From Treponema sp. (GTDB lineage: Bacteria; Spirochaetota; Spirochaetia; Treponematales; Breznakiellaceae), in contig JAISPH010000054.1 in NCBI GenBank assembly GCA_031275035.1, positions 1-29,803 of the forward strand: a DNA stretch of 29,803 nucleotides, read 5' to 3'. The position numbers were made by a program, and so were the translations under genes. Below are positions 1-7,349 of this stretch, in pieces. Within the stretch, counting starts at the first letter, position 1, and each line of letters opens with the position of its first letter. The notes under the pieces are model-generated. The model saw nothing but the letters and a program-made list of their open reading frames with translations, was not told the origin of the DNA and did no database searches.

Positions 1-2
1 TT

Positions 3-2285
3 AAACAAAAACTATTATTTACCCCCCCCCCCCCCCCCCCCCCCCGTGCGATCCTATGTAATTTTTTCCTTATACTTTTCGTACTCCTCTGCTGCCTCTT
101 TCTGGCGGCCTGTCCCAACCCCGCCGGGGACGGCGGGGACTCGGACCCCAAACCCCCGGCTATCAGCGGCCAGCCCCAGGGCGCGGTCTACACTCAAGAC
201 GCCGCTGCCGCCGCCTTGAGCGTTACCGCCTCTTCCCCGGACGGCGGGACCTTGAGCTACCAGTGGTACAGCGGCGCCGCGGACAGCAACAGCGGCGGAA
301 CCCCCATTAGTCCAAATGGAACCGGCCCAAGCTATACGCCCCCCACAGATACCGAAGGAACCCTCTACTACTATGCGGTGGTAACCAACGCCCTGGGGGG
401 AAAGAGCGCCTCCGCGGCCAGTAATACCGCCCGGATAGAAGTGAACAACAAGGTCAACGCCCAGGCCCCGGCTATCAGCGGCCAGCCCCAGGGCGCGGCC
501 TACACCCAAAACGCCGCTGCCACACCCTTGAGCGTTACCGCCTCTTCCCCGGACAGCGGGACCTTGAGCTACCAGTGGTACAGCAGCGGCGCAAACAGCA
601 ACAGCGGCGGAACCCCCGTTAGTCCAAACGGAACCGGCCCAAGCTATACGCCCCCCACAGATACCGAAGGAACCCTCTACTACTATGTGGTGGTAACCAA
701 CACCATCAGCGACAACGACGACGGCGGGGTAAAGAGCGTTTCGGCCGCCAGCGAAACCGCGGCAATTGCCGTTACCGCCGCGGCCCCCGGCGTCATACAG
801 AAGAATACGTCCCTTTCGTCCACCGAGTGGTCTAGCATCCTCGCGGAGATAGATGCCGCGGGCACGGACGTGGTTCTGGACCTTTCGGGGTGTACCAGGG
901 GAACCCAGAGTTCCGGCGGCGGCCTCTACAGTGACGGAACCTTTGACCCCGGCACGGTCAGTACCGGGAAACAGTATATCGTCTCCCTGGTCCTGCCCGA
1001 GGCGGCCGCAAGCGTCAAGGCGGGTGCGAATAACAGTAACCCCGCCTTCAAGAACTTTACGAACCTTGCAAGCGTTACCGGCGCAAACGCCGCCAGCGTC
1101 GGCCAATACGCTTTCTACGGCTGTAACGCGCTGGAAACGGCCAGCTTCCCCGCGGCCACGGACATCGGCCAATATGCCTTCTACAAATGTACCGCGCTGG
1201 AATCGGTAGACCTCCCCGAGGCAGCATCCATCGGCGGCAGCGCCTTCTACGAATGTACCGCCCTGGAATCGGTAGACCTCCCCGAGGCAGCATTTATCGG
1301 CAACAACGCCTTCTACAAATGTACCGCCCTGGAATCGGTAGACCTCCCCGAGGCCGCCAGCATCGGCTCGCAGGCATTCTGGTATTGCCGCAAGCTGGAA
1401 ACGGTCAGCATCCCCAAGGCCGTAACCATCGGCGATAGCGCTTTTCATGAATGCGCCCTTACCTCGATAAGCCTCCCCGCGGCAACAAGCATCGGCCGCA
1501 GCGCCTTTTCCCGCTGTACCAACCTTGCCTCGGTCAGCCTTCCCGCCGCCGAATCCATCGGCGACACCGCCTTTTCCAGCTGTAGCTCTCTCACCTCGGT
1601 AAGCCTCCCCGCGTCTCTCTCCAGCATTGGCGTTAACCCCTTTTCCGGCTGTACCAGCCTGACCAGCATCACCGTCGATCCCACTAATTCCGCGTACAAA
1701 CACAGCGCTGACAACAGGATGCTCCTCTCCAGAGACGGCAAGACCCTTATCGGTTACTTCGCGGCCTCCGGTCCGGCTACGCTTAGTGAAATAACAACTG
1801 TTGGCTCCCACGCCTTCTATTTCCGTACCGGCCTTACCTCGGTAAACCTCCCCGCGGCCACTACCATCGGCAACAGCGCCTTCTATCTCTGTATCAACCT
1901 TACCTCGGTAAACCTCCCCGCGGCCACATCCATCGGCAACAGCGCCTTCTTCTACTGTCACGCGCTGTCCACGGTCAGCCTCCCCGCGGCCATATCCATC
2001 GGCAACTACTTCTTCGCCCACCATACCGGCGGGCAGGCCCTCACCGTTACCCTGGGCGCTGCGCCGCCCACGCTGGGGACGGATATATTCTTCAACATCA
2101 GCGCAAAAACCGTTACCGTCAAGGTTCCCTCAAGCGCGCTTTCGGCCTACGGCGCGTCCATAAACGGGGCGGACACGGCCACCCAGTCCTGGGCCAACGC
2201 GTTCCGGGGCATGGGCTGGAACGGAACCAGTTACTATAGCGGTACGGTGAATACCGGTATCACCGTAACGATAGAGGAGCAGTAG
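3..2285 (+). CDS. BspA-like surface lipoprotein with Ig-like repeats and LRR_5 repeats (5' end outside or at window edge)
   Basis: This is a predicted exported lipoprotein for surface adhesion or protein interaction. The frame downstream of the C tract encodes a hydrophobic segment ending in a lipobox (Leu-Ala-Ala-Cys, Cys codon at 111-113), then a Gly/Asp/Pro linker. Two near-identical Ig-like modules of about 104 residues follow, sharing the motif LSYQWYS and ending in YYYxVVTN. About a dozen leucine-rich repeats of 22-23 residues come next, of the LRR_5/BspA type (pattern SIGxxAFYxCTxLxSVxLPEAA). The first in-frame conventional start after the tract is the TTG at 216, but this would remove the signal peptide, so I extend the frame to the left edge. 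The true start is unseen. The stop is at 2283-2285. The LRR_5 assignment is strong. The ligand cannot be inferred. Confidence 0.8.
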   Translation, partial: KQKLLFTPPPPPPPRAILCNFFLILFVLLCCLFLAACPNPAGDGGDSDPKPPAISGQPQGAVYTQDAAAAALSVTASSPDGGTLSYQWYSGAADSNSGGTPISPNGTGPSYTPPTDTEGTLYYYAVVTNALGGKSASAASNTARIEVNNKVNAQAPAISGQPQGAAYTQNAAATPLSVTASSPDSGTLSYQWYSSGANSNSGGTPVSPNGTGPSYTPPTDTEGTLYYYVVVTNTISDNDDGGVKSVSAASETAAIAVTAAAPGVIQKNTSLSSTEWSSILAEIDAAGTDVVLDLSGCTRGTQSSGGGLYSDGTFDPGTVSTGKQYIVSLVLPEAAASVKAGANNSNPAFKNFTNLASVTGANAASVGQYAFYGCNALETASFPAATDIGQYAFYKCTALESVDLPEAASIGGSAFYECTALESVDLPEAAFIGNNAFYKCTALESVDLPEAASIGSQAFWYCRKLETVSIPKAVTIGDSAFHECALTSISLPAATSIGRSAFSRCTNLASVSLPAAESIGDTAFSSCSSLTSVSLPASLSSIGVNPFSGCTSLTSITVDPTNSAYKHSADNRMLLSRDGKTLIGYFAASGPATLSEITTVGSHAFYFRTGLTSVNLPAATTIGNSAFYLCINLTSVNLPAATSIGNSAFFYCHALSTVSLPAAISIGNYFFAHHTGGQALTVTLGAAPPTLGTDIFFNISAKTVTVKVPSSALSAYGASINGADTATQSWANAFRGMGWNGTSYYSGTVNTGITVTIEEQ
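22..45. repeat. Homopolymeric C tract (24 C), likely contingency repeat
   Basis: There are twenty-four consecutive C's with AT-rich sequence to the left and a lipoprotein signal-peptide coding region to the right. The frame of the downstream lipoprotein is open through the tract, where it reads as proline codons, and continues to the left edge. No ATG, GTG or TTG in the correct frame lies between the tract and the hydrophobic signal segment: the GTG at 46 is in another frame and the ATG at 56 meets a stop at once. The start codon therefore appears to lie before the tract, so slipped-strand changes in C number would switch the gene on or off. A sequencing or assembly artefact is the main alternative. 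Confidence 0.8.
161..784 (+). repeat. Two tandem 312-bp repeats encoding Ig-like modules
   Basis: The sequence from about 161 recurs from about 473 with long identical blocks, giving a period of 312 bp (104 codons). The second unit has a short insertion near its end (around 705-735). The near-identity suggests recent duplication or gene conversion. Confidence 0.7.
1085..2010 (+). repeat. Tandem 66-bp leucine-rich repeat units
   Basis: Successive units starting near 1101, 1167, 1233 and 1299 are spaced exactly 66 bp, or 22 codons. Less regular units follow up to about 2010, interrupted by a non-repeat insert near 1670-1790. The units near 1190-1360 are nearly identical in DNA and are candidates for copy-number change by recombination. 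Confidence 0.7.
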
Positions 2286-2297
2286 CGCAGGAGATCT

Positions 2298-2314
2298 CCG
2301 GACAATCTGTCCGG
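2298..2314 (+). repeat. Short perfect hairpin after the LRR gene
   Basis: CCGGACA, loop ATC, TGTCCGG lies 13 bases after the stop codon of the LRR lipoprotein gene. It could fold in the 3' end of the mRNA. No T run follows, so it is not a standard intrinsic terminator. Confidence 0.45.
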
Positions 2315-2376
2315 GGGTCCTGAGAACCTGTCCGGCCGGCGGAATGGCCCCGGATTTTCGATTAAAGGAGGTTATA

Positions 2377-2727
2377 ATGACAGCAGGAGAATCGTTTGAT
2401 TTGTCACAAGACGCGGAAATTCTTAAAATCAATTCGCCGCGGGCAAACGTAAACGGCCCCTATAAAGTCGTTTACAAAAACGAAGAACGGCGCTGGGCGC
2501 TGGGCGCTTTTGACTGGGATGAGGAACCGCACCTGGGGATCCGCTGGTTTTGGGGTACGGCGGGTATGCCCGCGCTGCAGGGGGGAAACGCGGGCTGGTT
2601 TGTCGTTCCTACGGAATTAACCACAGCAATATTAAACGGTCTGCCCATTAACGCGAAAATCCGCGGAAAAATCGACGATTTTCTCGGCGGAAAGATAGAC
2701 GGTAAAACCTTAAGCGGCGGAGAATGA
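2377..2727 (+). CDS. Hypothetical protein, 116 aa
   Basis: I do not recognise this family. The ATG at 2377 is preferred over the upstream in-frame ATG at 2344 because AAAGGAGG sits at 2364-2371, at ideal spacing. The product is soluble, with no signal peptide or membrane segment. Its central part is rich in Trp and Gly (LGIRWFWGTAGMPALQGGNAGW), and a mixed-charge tail contains KIRGKIDDFLGGKIDGK. It lies 91 bp after the LRR lipoprotein gene on the same strand, so co-transcription is possible but the intervening hairpin makes this uncertain. The strong ribosome binding site and amino-acid composition support a real gene; function unknown. Confidence 0.7.
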   Translation: MTAGESFDLSQDAEILKINSPRANVNGPYKVVYKNEERRWALGAFDWDEEPHLGIRWFWGTAGMPALQGGNAGWFVVPTELTTAILNGLPINAKIRGKIDDFLGGKIDGKTLSGGE

Positions 2728-2786
2728 CTCTCCCCGCCCTTCGTGGCGCCTCCAGCGCGCTTTCGGACCTGTCCCGGACGCCGGGG

Positions 2787-2847
2787 GACAAGGCCGGAAC
2801 CACAGCGGACAAGGCCGGAACCACAGCGGCCAGGGCCGGAATGACGG
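2787..2847 (+). repeat. 21-bp tandem repeat (two full copies and a decayed third)
   Basis: Units at 2787-2807 and 2808-2828 are identical 21-mers beginning GACAAGGCCGGAACC, and a diverged third unit starts at 2829. The array lies in the gap between two hypothetical genes. It falls in a 45-codon open frame (2724-2861) whose ATG overlaps the previous stop codon. Whether that frame is translated is unknown. Confidence 0.65.
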
Positions 2848-2884
2848 GATTTAAGCGGTAAACCCCCGCACACAGGAGGACAGT

Positions 2885-3568
2885 ATGAGTCATGACTATG
2901 TCCCGGTAAAAGATGCGGACTTTGAAAACTGGTTCAAGAACCTCGTGCAGTACGTGAACAAAAAGACCACTCCCCAGCCTCCGGCCACCATCCCGGCCTG
3001 GTCCCACATCCCCGCGGCGGAGGTAACGCTGCTTACCAACACCTATACGGACTGGTACACCGCCTACGCCCCGGTCCTCAAGCCCCATACCCCGGCGGAG
3101 ACCCTGGCCAAGGACGAGGCCCGCAGGGACGCCGAAGGGGTCATCCGGCCCTTCGCGGGGCAGTGGCTTATGTGGAAGCAGGTGTCCGACATGGAGCGGG
3201 AAGAGATGGGGCTCCACAACCCCAAACCCCGCCGGCCCGAGATTCCCGCCCCCGTCACGGTGCCCGAGCTCAGCCCCGCCGCGGGCCACCCCCGGCAGAT
3301 CCTCGTCCCCTACCGGGACCAGGGCGCGGCCCGCCGGGGCAAGCCCGCGGACGTGTACGGGATCGAAGTTCGCTGGGCCATGCTGGACCACCCCCCGGCG
3401 GGCATCAAGGAGCTTGACAACTCCGCCTTTGACACCAAAAGCCCCCTCACCCTAGAGTTCGGGGAAGAGGACCGGGGCAGGCGGGTCTACATGACGGGAA
3501 GATGGGAGATCGAGCGGGAAGGGGTTAAAGGGGACTTCGGGGAGATCGTGTCCGCGATTGTCCCGTGA
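2885..3568 (+). CDS. Conserved hypothetical protein, 227 aa, with C-terminal beta-sandwich-like region
   Basis: This resembles a family of roughly 220-aa uncharacterised proteins that I associate with Treponema and Bacteroidales, recognised from the opening SHDYVPVKDADFENWFKNLVQYV and the ending RWEIEREGVKGDFGEI. No signal peptide or transmembrane segment is seen. Residues 1-125 look helical (FENWFKNLV, WTxHIP-like, MEREEMG). After a Pro-rich linker near 125-140, residues 150-227 form short beta strands (GIEVRWAML, LTLEFG, RRVYMTGRWEIE) resembling a fibronectin-III-like fold. The start is set by AGGAGG five bases before the ATG. The biochemical role is unknown; a structural or carbohydrate-surface role would be only a guess. 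Confidence 0.8.
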   Translation: MSHDYVPVKDADFENWFKNLVQYVNKKTTPQPPATIPAWSHIPAAEVTLLTNTYTDWYTAYAPVLKPHTPAETLAKDEARRDAEGVIRPFAGQWLMWKQVSDMEREEMGLHNPKPRRPEIPAPVTVPELSPAAGHPRQILVPYRDQGAARRGKPADVYGIEVRWAMLDHPPAGIKELDNSAFDTKSPLTLEFGEEDRGRRVYMTGRWEIEREGVKGDFGEIVSAIVP

Positions 3569-3623
3569 GTTAATCCGCCCTCCGTGTCGGATTAGGGCAT
3601 TGGAATTTGAGTCGAACCGGTGA

Positions 3624-3683
3624 GCGGGTTCTCGGGCATGTACCCCACGGACGAAATAACTCTCCCCGCCCTGAAGGGCGGGG
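3624..3683 (+). mobile_element. Partial copy (C) of dispersed palindromic element, IS200/IS605-end-like
   Basis: Positions 3624-3657 match the tail of the element at 7416-7568 and of its reverse copy at 29661-29803; the shared core is GGGCATGTACCCCACGGAC or a close variant. Immediately after comes a perfect palindrome, CCCCGCCC-TGAA-GGGCGGGG (3664-3683). Hairpins of this type occur at ends of IS200/IS605-family elements and in REP-like derivatives. No transposase or TnpB gene is present, so this is at most a relic or a non-autonomous element. Confidence 0.5.
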
Positions 3684-3780
3684 TATGCGACCCGGCTTCG
3701 AATCAAAAGACCGGGCGATAGGGGACGCCAAAAAGGAAGGACAAAAAGCGCCGGCTTGGTCAAAACACTGCCCCGGAACA

Positions 3781-3812
3781 GGCTGTTTTTGGTTTTTACC
3801 GTTAAAACAGCC
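3781..3812. repeat. Hairpin with 9-bp perfect stem
   Basis: GGCTGTTTT (3781-3789) and AAAACAGCC (3804-3812) are perfect inverted repeats with a 14-base loop. The structure lies upstream of rny with no obvious link to a neighbouring gene. Confidence 0.5.
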
Positions 3813-3855
3813 GTATCCGGGTCCAAACCAAATCAATTGCAGTCCCCAGGGGCAA

Positions 3856-3892
3856 GAAGCTGTTCCAAAAACTGAAGTTTTGGAACAGCTTC
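3856..3892. repeat. Perfect 15-bp inverted repeat hairpin
   Basis: GAAGCTGTTCCAAAA (3856-3870), loop ACTGAAG, then TTTTGGAACAGCTTC (3878-3892). The pairing is perfect. It ends two bases before the -35 box of the rny promoter, so it may act as the terminator of an upstream transcript or as a dispersed repeat. A degenerate hairpin at 19591-19618 shares the CTGAAGTTT loop/stem junction. Confidence 0.65.
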
Positions 3893-3894
3893 CC

Positions 3895-3922
3895 TTGACA
3901 AAAACCTTTGTTTTAGTATAAC
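3895..3922 (+). promoter_or_regulatory. Sigma70-type promoter of rny
   Basis: TTGACA (3895-3900, perfect -35) and TATAAC (3917-3922, -10) are separated by 16 bases. Transcription would start near 3929, giving a leader of about 35 bases before the rny ATG. Confidence 0.65.
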
Positions 3923-3963
3923 CTACCATGTATTTGTAATATATCACGGTAAGGGGCCGAGTG

Positions 3964-5493
3964 ATGGATTGGATATTCTGGATAATCCTCCCTCTTGCCG
4001 GGTTAACCTTAGGCTGGACTGTAAGATGGCTGTACGCCAGATTTCAACTTACGGCGTCGGAACAGCGCGCCGAACGTATTAAACAGGATGCGATAAAAGA
4101 AGCTGAAGCCCGAAAGAAGGAGATACTTCTTGAGGCAAAAGAACAAGTTATCCGTGAACGGAACCAGCAGGAGAGGGAGACTCGGGAACGCAGGGCTGAA
4201 CTGCAGCGGTACGAACGCCGCGTTGTACAAAAAGAAGAGGCCATAGAGAAAAAGACCGGTCAGATTGAGCGAATTGAACAATCGCTGGCCGATAAAGAAC
4301 GGGTCATTCTGGAACGGGAAGAGGTTCTGAGCAGGGAAGAGGAACGGTACCGATCCGAACTGGAGCGTATCTCGGGCCTCAGCGCCGACCAGGCCAAGGC
4401 TCTTATTATCCAGGATCTGGAAAATGAGGCCAAACACGACGCCCAGGCCCTGATCAACAAGATTGAGCAGGAAGCCAATCTGGCGGGGGAAAAGAAAGCC
4501 CGGGACATCCTGGTAGCCACCATCCAGCGGCTTGCCACCGAGGTAACCGGAGAAGTTACCGTTGCCACCGTAACGCTGCCCAATGACGAGATGAAGGGCC
4601 GGATTATAGGCCGGGAGGGGCGGAATATCCGTACCCTGGAGACCCTCACCGGGGTGGATATTATCATTGACGATACTCCCGAAGCGGTGGTTATTTCCTG
4701 CTTCGATCCGGTACGCCGGGAAATCGCCAAAGTAGCCCTGGAGCGGCTTATCATTGACGGCCGTATTCATCCCGCCAGGATCGAAGAGATCGTTACCAAG
4801 GTCAGCAAGGATATTTCCCAGAAGATCTTTGAAGAGGGGGAAAAGGTCCTCTTCGACCTGGGCATCCACAATATCAGCCAGGAAGCCATCCGGTGCCTGG
4901 GACGGCTCTACTTCCGCACCAGTTACGGCCAGAATGTGCTCTACCATTCAAAGGAAGTGGCGATCATCGCCGGGGTTCTTGCCGCCGAGATCGGCGCCAA
5001 CCGGGAGCTGGCAAAACGGGGCGCCCTGCTCCACGACATCGGCAAAGGGGTGGAGTCCGATTCGGATCTGAACCATGCGGAGATCGGTATGGATATGGCC
5101 CGGAAAATGGGAGAAGACCCCAGGATCATCAATGCCGTGGGAAGCCACCACAACGACGTAGAGCCTTCCTGTATCGAATCGGTCCTGGTCCAAATCGCCG
5201 ACGCTATCTCCGCCGCCCGGCCTGGCGCCCGCCGGGAAACCCTGGACAACTACATCAAACGGCTTGAAAACCTGGAAAATATCGCCGAAGGCTTTACCGG
5301 CGTGGACAAGGCCTTTGCCATCCAGGCGGGCCGGGAACTGCGGATCATCGTCAACAATGAAATGGTAAACGATGAACAATCCAAGGAACTGGCAAAACAG
5401 ATAGCCAAAAAGATAGAGAACGATCTCCGTTATCCCGGCAGGATCAAGGTTACGATTATCCGGGAAACAAGAATCGTAGAATACGCCCGGTAA
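3964..5493 (+). CDS. rny: Ribonuclease Y
   Basis: This is a membrane-anchored endoribonuclease that starts mRNA decay. The layout is the family standard: an N-terminal transmembrane helix (about residues 4-24), a long charged coiled coil rich in Glu, Arg and Lys (about 30-190), a KH RNA-binding domain with GRIIGREGRNIR near residue 212, and an HD domain with His (HSKEVA, near 327) and the HDIGK pair (near 356). The length of 509 aa is normal. The ATG at 3964 is preferred to the adjacent GTG at 3961 because AAGGGG at 3951-3956 is better spaced. A small hairpin (GCACGC-GTCA-GCGTGC, 5495-5510) directly follows the stop. The next gene is the YmdB-type phosphoesterase, a pairing common in bacteria. 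Confidence 0.97.
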   Translation: MDWIFWIILPLAGLTLGWTVRWLYARFQLTASEQRAERIKQDAIKEAEARKKEILLEAKEQVIRERNQQERETRERRAELQRYERRVVQKEEAIEKKTGQIERIEQSLADKERVILEREEVLSREEERYRSELERISGLSADQAKALIIQDLENEAKHDAQALINKIEQEANLAGEKKARDILVATIQRLATEVTGEVTVATVTLPNDEMKGRIIGREGRNIRTLETLTGVDIIIDDTPEAVVISCFDPVRREIAKVALERLIIDGRIHPARIEEIVTKVSKDISQKIFEEGEKVLFDLGIHNISQEAIRCLGRLYFRTSYGQNVLYHSKEVAIIAGVLAAEIGANRELAKRGALLHDIGKGVESDSDLNHAEIGMDMARKMGEDPRIINAVGSHHNDVEPSCIESVLVQIADAISAARPGARRETLDNYIKRLENLENIAEGFTGVDKAFAIQAGRELRIIVNNEMVNDEQSKELAKQIAKKIENDLRYPGRIKVTIIRETRIVEYAR

Positions 5494-5699
5494 AGCACGC
5501 GTCAGCGTGCCATTGTGATACGTCAACACGGCGTGGCCCCCGCCAAAGGCCGCTGTTCCCGGTAATGGGCGGTTTTCTCGGTTCCGGCTCCGCCGCAAAG
5601 GAGGCCGGGACCCCATTCCCAAAAACCCGGCCATGTATTACACTGAGAAGCGTGAATCAGGAATCCCCCGCCCCTTTACCGCAGAACAAACCCCGGTCA

Positions 5700-6545
5700 T
5701 TGTTACATGCACTTATGATTGGCGATGTAGTGGGTGAACCGGGGCTGCAAGTTCTGGAATCGCTGCTCCCCTCCCTTATTGCGGAACATAAAGCGGACTT
5801 CGCCGTGGTTAATGGAGAAAACGCCGCCGAAGGTTTCGGCATGAACGAAGCCGCCCTAAACCGCATTCTTGCCGCCGGAGCGGATATAGTTACCAGCGGA
5901 AACCATGTCTGGGAAAAGCGGGAATTCTGGCCGGTTATGGAAAGGGAAAACCGTATTCTGCGGCCCGCCAATTATCCCGCCGGATGCGCCGGGCGGGGCT
6001 GGGCTGTAACGGAAAAGGCCGGCGTGTCCTGGGTAACAGTAAACCTCCAGGGCCGGGAACTAATGACGGCTATTGATTGTCCCTTCAGAACCTTTGATGC
6101 GATTATAGACGGCCTGACCGGTTCAGGCCACATAAGCCATGCCCTGTATTCCCCCGAGGGCGTTCCGGCCCTGCTTCCGAAAACTATCAATTCGGTAATT
6201 TTGGTTGATTTTCATGCCGAATCCGCCGAAGAAAAGGAAGCCCTGGCATTTTACCTTGACGGCCGGGCAAGCCTGGCGGCTGGAACCCATACCCATGTAC
6301 AGACTGCGGATGAACGGATACTGCCCAGGGGAACAGGCTATATAACCGACCTGGGGATGACCGGCCCAAGGGACAGTGTTATCGGCATGGATCCCAGGAT
6401 ATGCCTTGACCGGGCCAGAACCCAAATCGCCTACCGTATGGAATGCGCCAAAACAGAGGCCGTTCTGCAGGGAATCGCCGCGGAAATAGACGGCGAAACG
6501 GGCCGTGCGGTTTCCCTGCGCCGGCTCTCCTGTTCCGCCGGGTAA
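5700..6545 (+). CDS. ymdB: YmdB/TIGR00282-family metallophosphoesterase
   Basis: The family contains 2',3'-cyclic-nucleotide phosphodiesterases (Bacillus subtilis YmdB) with a dinuclear metal centre. Visible metal-site motifs are the N-terminal IGDVVGEPG (Asp), VVNGENAAEGFG (Asn), TSGNHVWEKRE (Asn-His) and the C-terminal AGTHTHVQTAD (His-x-His). The start is uncertain: ATG 5715 begins MIGDVVG, TTG 5700 gives MLHALMIGD, which best matches family N-termini, and GTG 5652 and ATG 5565 would add residues unlike the family. None has a good ribosome binding site. The gene lies about 200 bp after rny on the same strand and converges with the GerMN gene seven bases after its stop. Family assignment is secure; the exact substrate here is inferred. 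Confidence 0.92.
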   Translation: MLHALMIGDVVGEPGLQVLESLLPSLIAEHKADFAVVNGENAAEGFGMNEAALNRILAAGADIVTSGNHVWEKREFWPVMERENRILRPANYPAGCAGRGWAVTEKAGVSWVTVNLQGRELMTAIDCPFRTFDAIIDGLTGSGHISHALYSPEGVPALLPKTINSVILVDFHAESAEEKEALAFYLDGRASLAAGTHTHVQTADERILPRGTGYITDLGMTGPRDSVIGMDPRICLDRARTQIAYRMECAKTEAVLQGIAAEIDGETGRAVSLRRLSCSAG

Positions 6546-6551
6546 GGCGGG

Positions 6552-7343
6552 CTACAGCATGTCCCTGTTGACGGGACTTCCAATCCAAATGCTTTCTCCC
6601 AGATAATCCACCCTGCGCCCCTCGATTAGGATCTGTACATCCTTAACATTGGGAAATTCCGTAGCGGTCCAGACCACCTGCTTCAACTGGGCGGCGTATC
6701 CTTCCACGCCGTAGGTGTTGTACTGAAATTCCTCGCTAAAGTTGATATAAGCCGTCTCTCCCCGGACCGTGGCGTTAATGATCCGGGTCCCCTGGGGTAT
6801 AAGGGAGATAAGCCCCCGGCGCTGCTCCTCCGCCGGCGGCCCCTGGAGCAGGGACTGCAGAACGTCCAGCAGGGGAGAATCCGAAGCCGGCAGGATCCTG
6901 TTTACCCTGGTCCTAATGATGGTTCCGTCCCGGTCAAGCTGCATAAAATAAACCGTCCGGTTTTTCCCGGCTTCGGGTCCGGGCGGCGAACTTGTCCCGG
7001 GGGGTTTCGGCGTTTCGGGGCGGACAGCTTCCGGGGAATCCTGATCTTCAGGAGCCGCCGGAGCAGGGGCCGTTCCGGTTCCGGCAGCCCCGGAGGGCGG
7101 AACGGAAGAAGGGCCGCCGGGAACCGGAACAGACGTTTCCGGGACGGGACCCGGAGCTTCTTCGGGGGATTCGTCCTCCTCCGTTTCCGGCCCGCGAAGC
7201 AGATTTTGGATATTTTGGGTAATTACATCCCGCTTTGCCAGAAAAAGACAGATCACCACGATAAAAAAGATCAGCCAAAAAACAATTACCGCCGGATTCC
7301 TGGGGGAAGACTTTCTGGTATTTGCATTTTTTCGGAGCGCCAC
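6552..7343 (-). CDS. Membrane-anchored GerMN-domain protein
   Basis: The 263-aa product has a basic N-terminus, one transmembrane helix (about residues 18-37, VIVFWLIFFIVVICLFLA), a long Pro/Glu/Gly-rich linker (about 50-127) and a C-terminal GerMN domain (about 130-255; TVYFMQLDRDG, LQSLLQGPPAEEQRRGLISLIPQGTRI, AYINFSEEF, LKQVVWTATEF). In spore formers GerM takes part in envelope assembly; related domains occur in exported proteins of many non-sporulating bacteria, where the role is unclear. The start codon is GTG. A well-matched promoter sits so close upstream that the mRNA may be leaderless. The gene is convergent with ymdB and divergent from mlaE. The Pro-rich linker probably spans the periplasm. 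Confidence 0.9.
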   Translation of the reverse strand: MALRKNANTRKSSPRNPAVIVFWLIFFIVVICLFLAKRDVITQNIQNLLRGPETEEDESPEEAPGPVPETSVPVPGGPSSVPPSGAAGTGTAPAPAAPEDQDSPEAVRPETPKPPGTSSPPGPEAGKNRTVYFMQLDRDGTIIRTRVNRILPASDSPLLDVLQSLLQGPPAEEQRRGLISLIPQGTRIINATVRGETAYINFSEEFQYNTYGVEGYAAQLKQVVWTATEFPNVKDVQILIEGRRVDYLGESIWIGSPVNRDML

Positions 7344-7349
7344 GTCCCC

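Larger units (their letters stand above)
3569..3963. other. Gene-free region upstream of rny with palindromes and a promoter
   Basis: This is a 395-bp gap. It contains a 7-bp inverted repeat just after the preceding stop (TAATCCG...CGGATTA, 3573-3596), a partial copy of the dispersed element ending in a perfect GC palindrome (3624-3683), two further hairpins (3781-3812 and 3856-3892) and a sigma70-type promoter for rny. I see no coding sequence. Confidence 0.6.

Noticed and set aside
54..2024. Long 656-codon open frame on the minus strand
   Set aside because: It is a shadow of the repetitive GC-rich lipoprotein gene; its Gly/Ala/Asp-rich repeat mirrors the Ig and LRR units and it lacks any recognisable domain or signal.
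3605..3640. tRNA-like T-arm similarity (GGTTCGACTC on the minus strand)
   Set aside because: No acceptor stem, anticodon arm or D-arm could be placed around it; the similarity is confined to a few bases.
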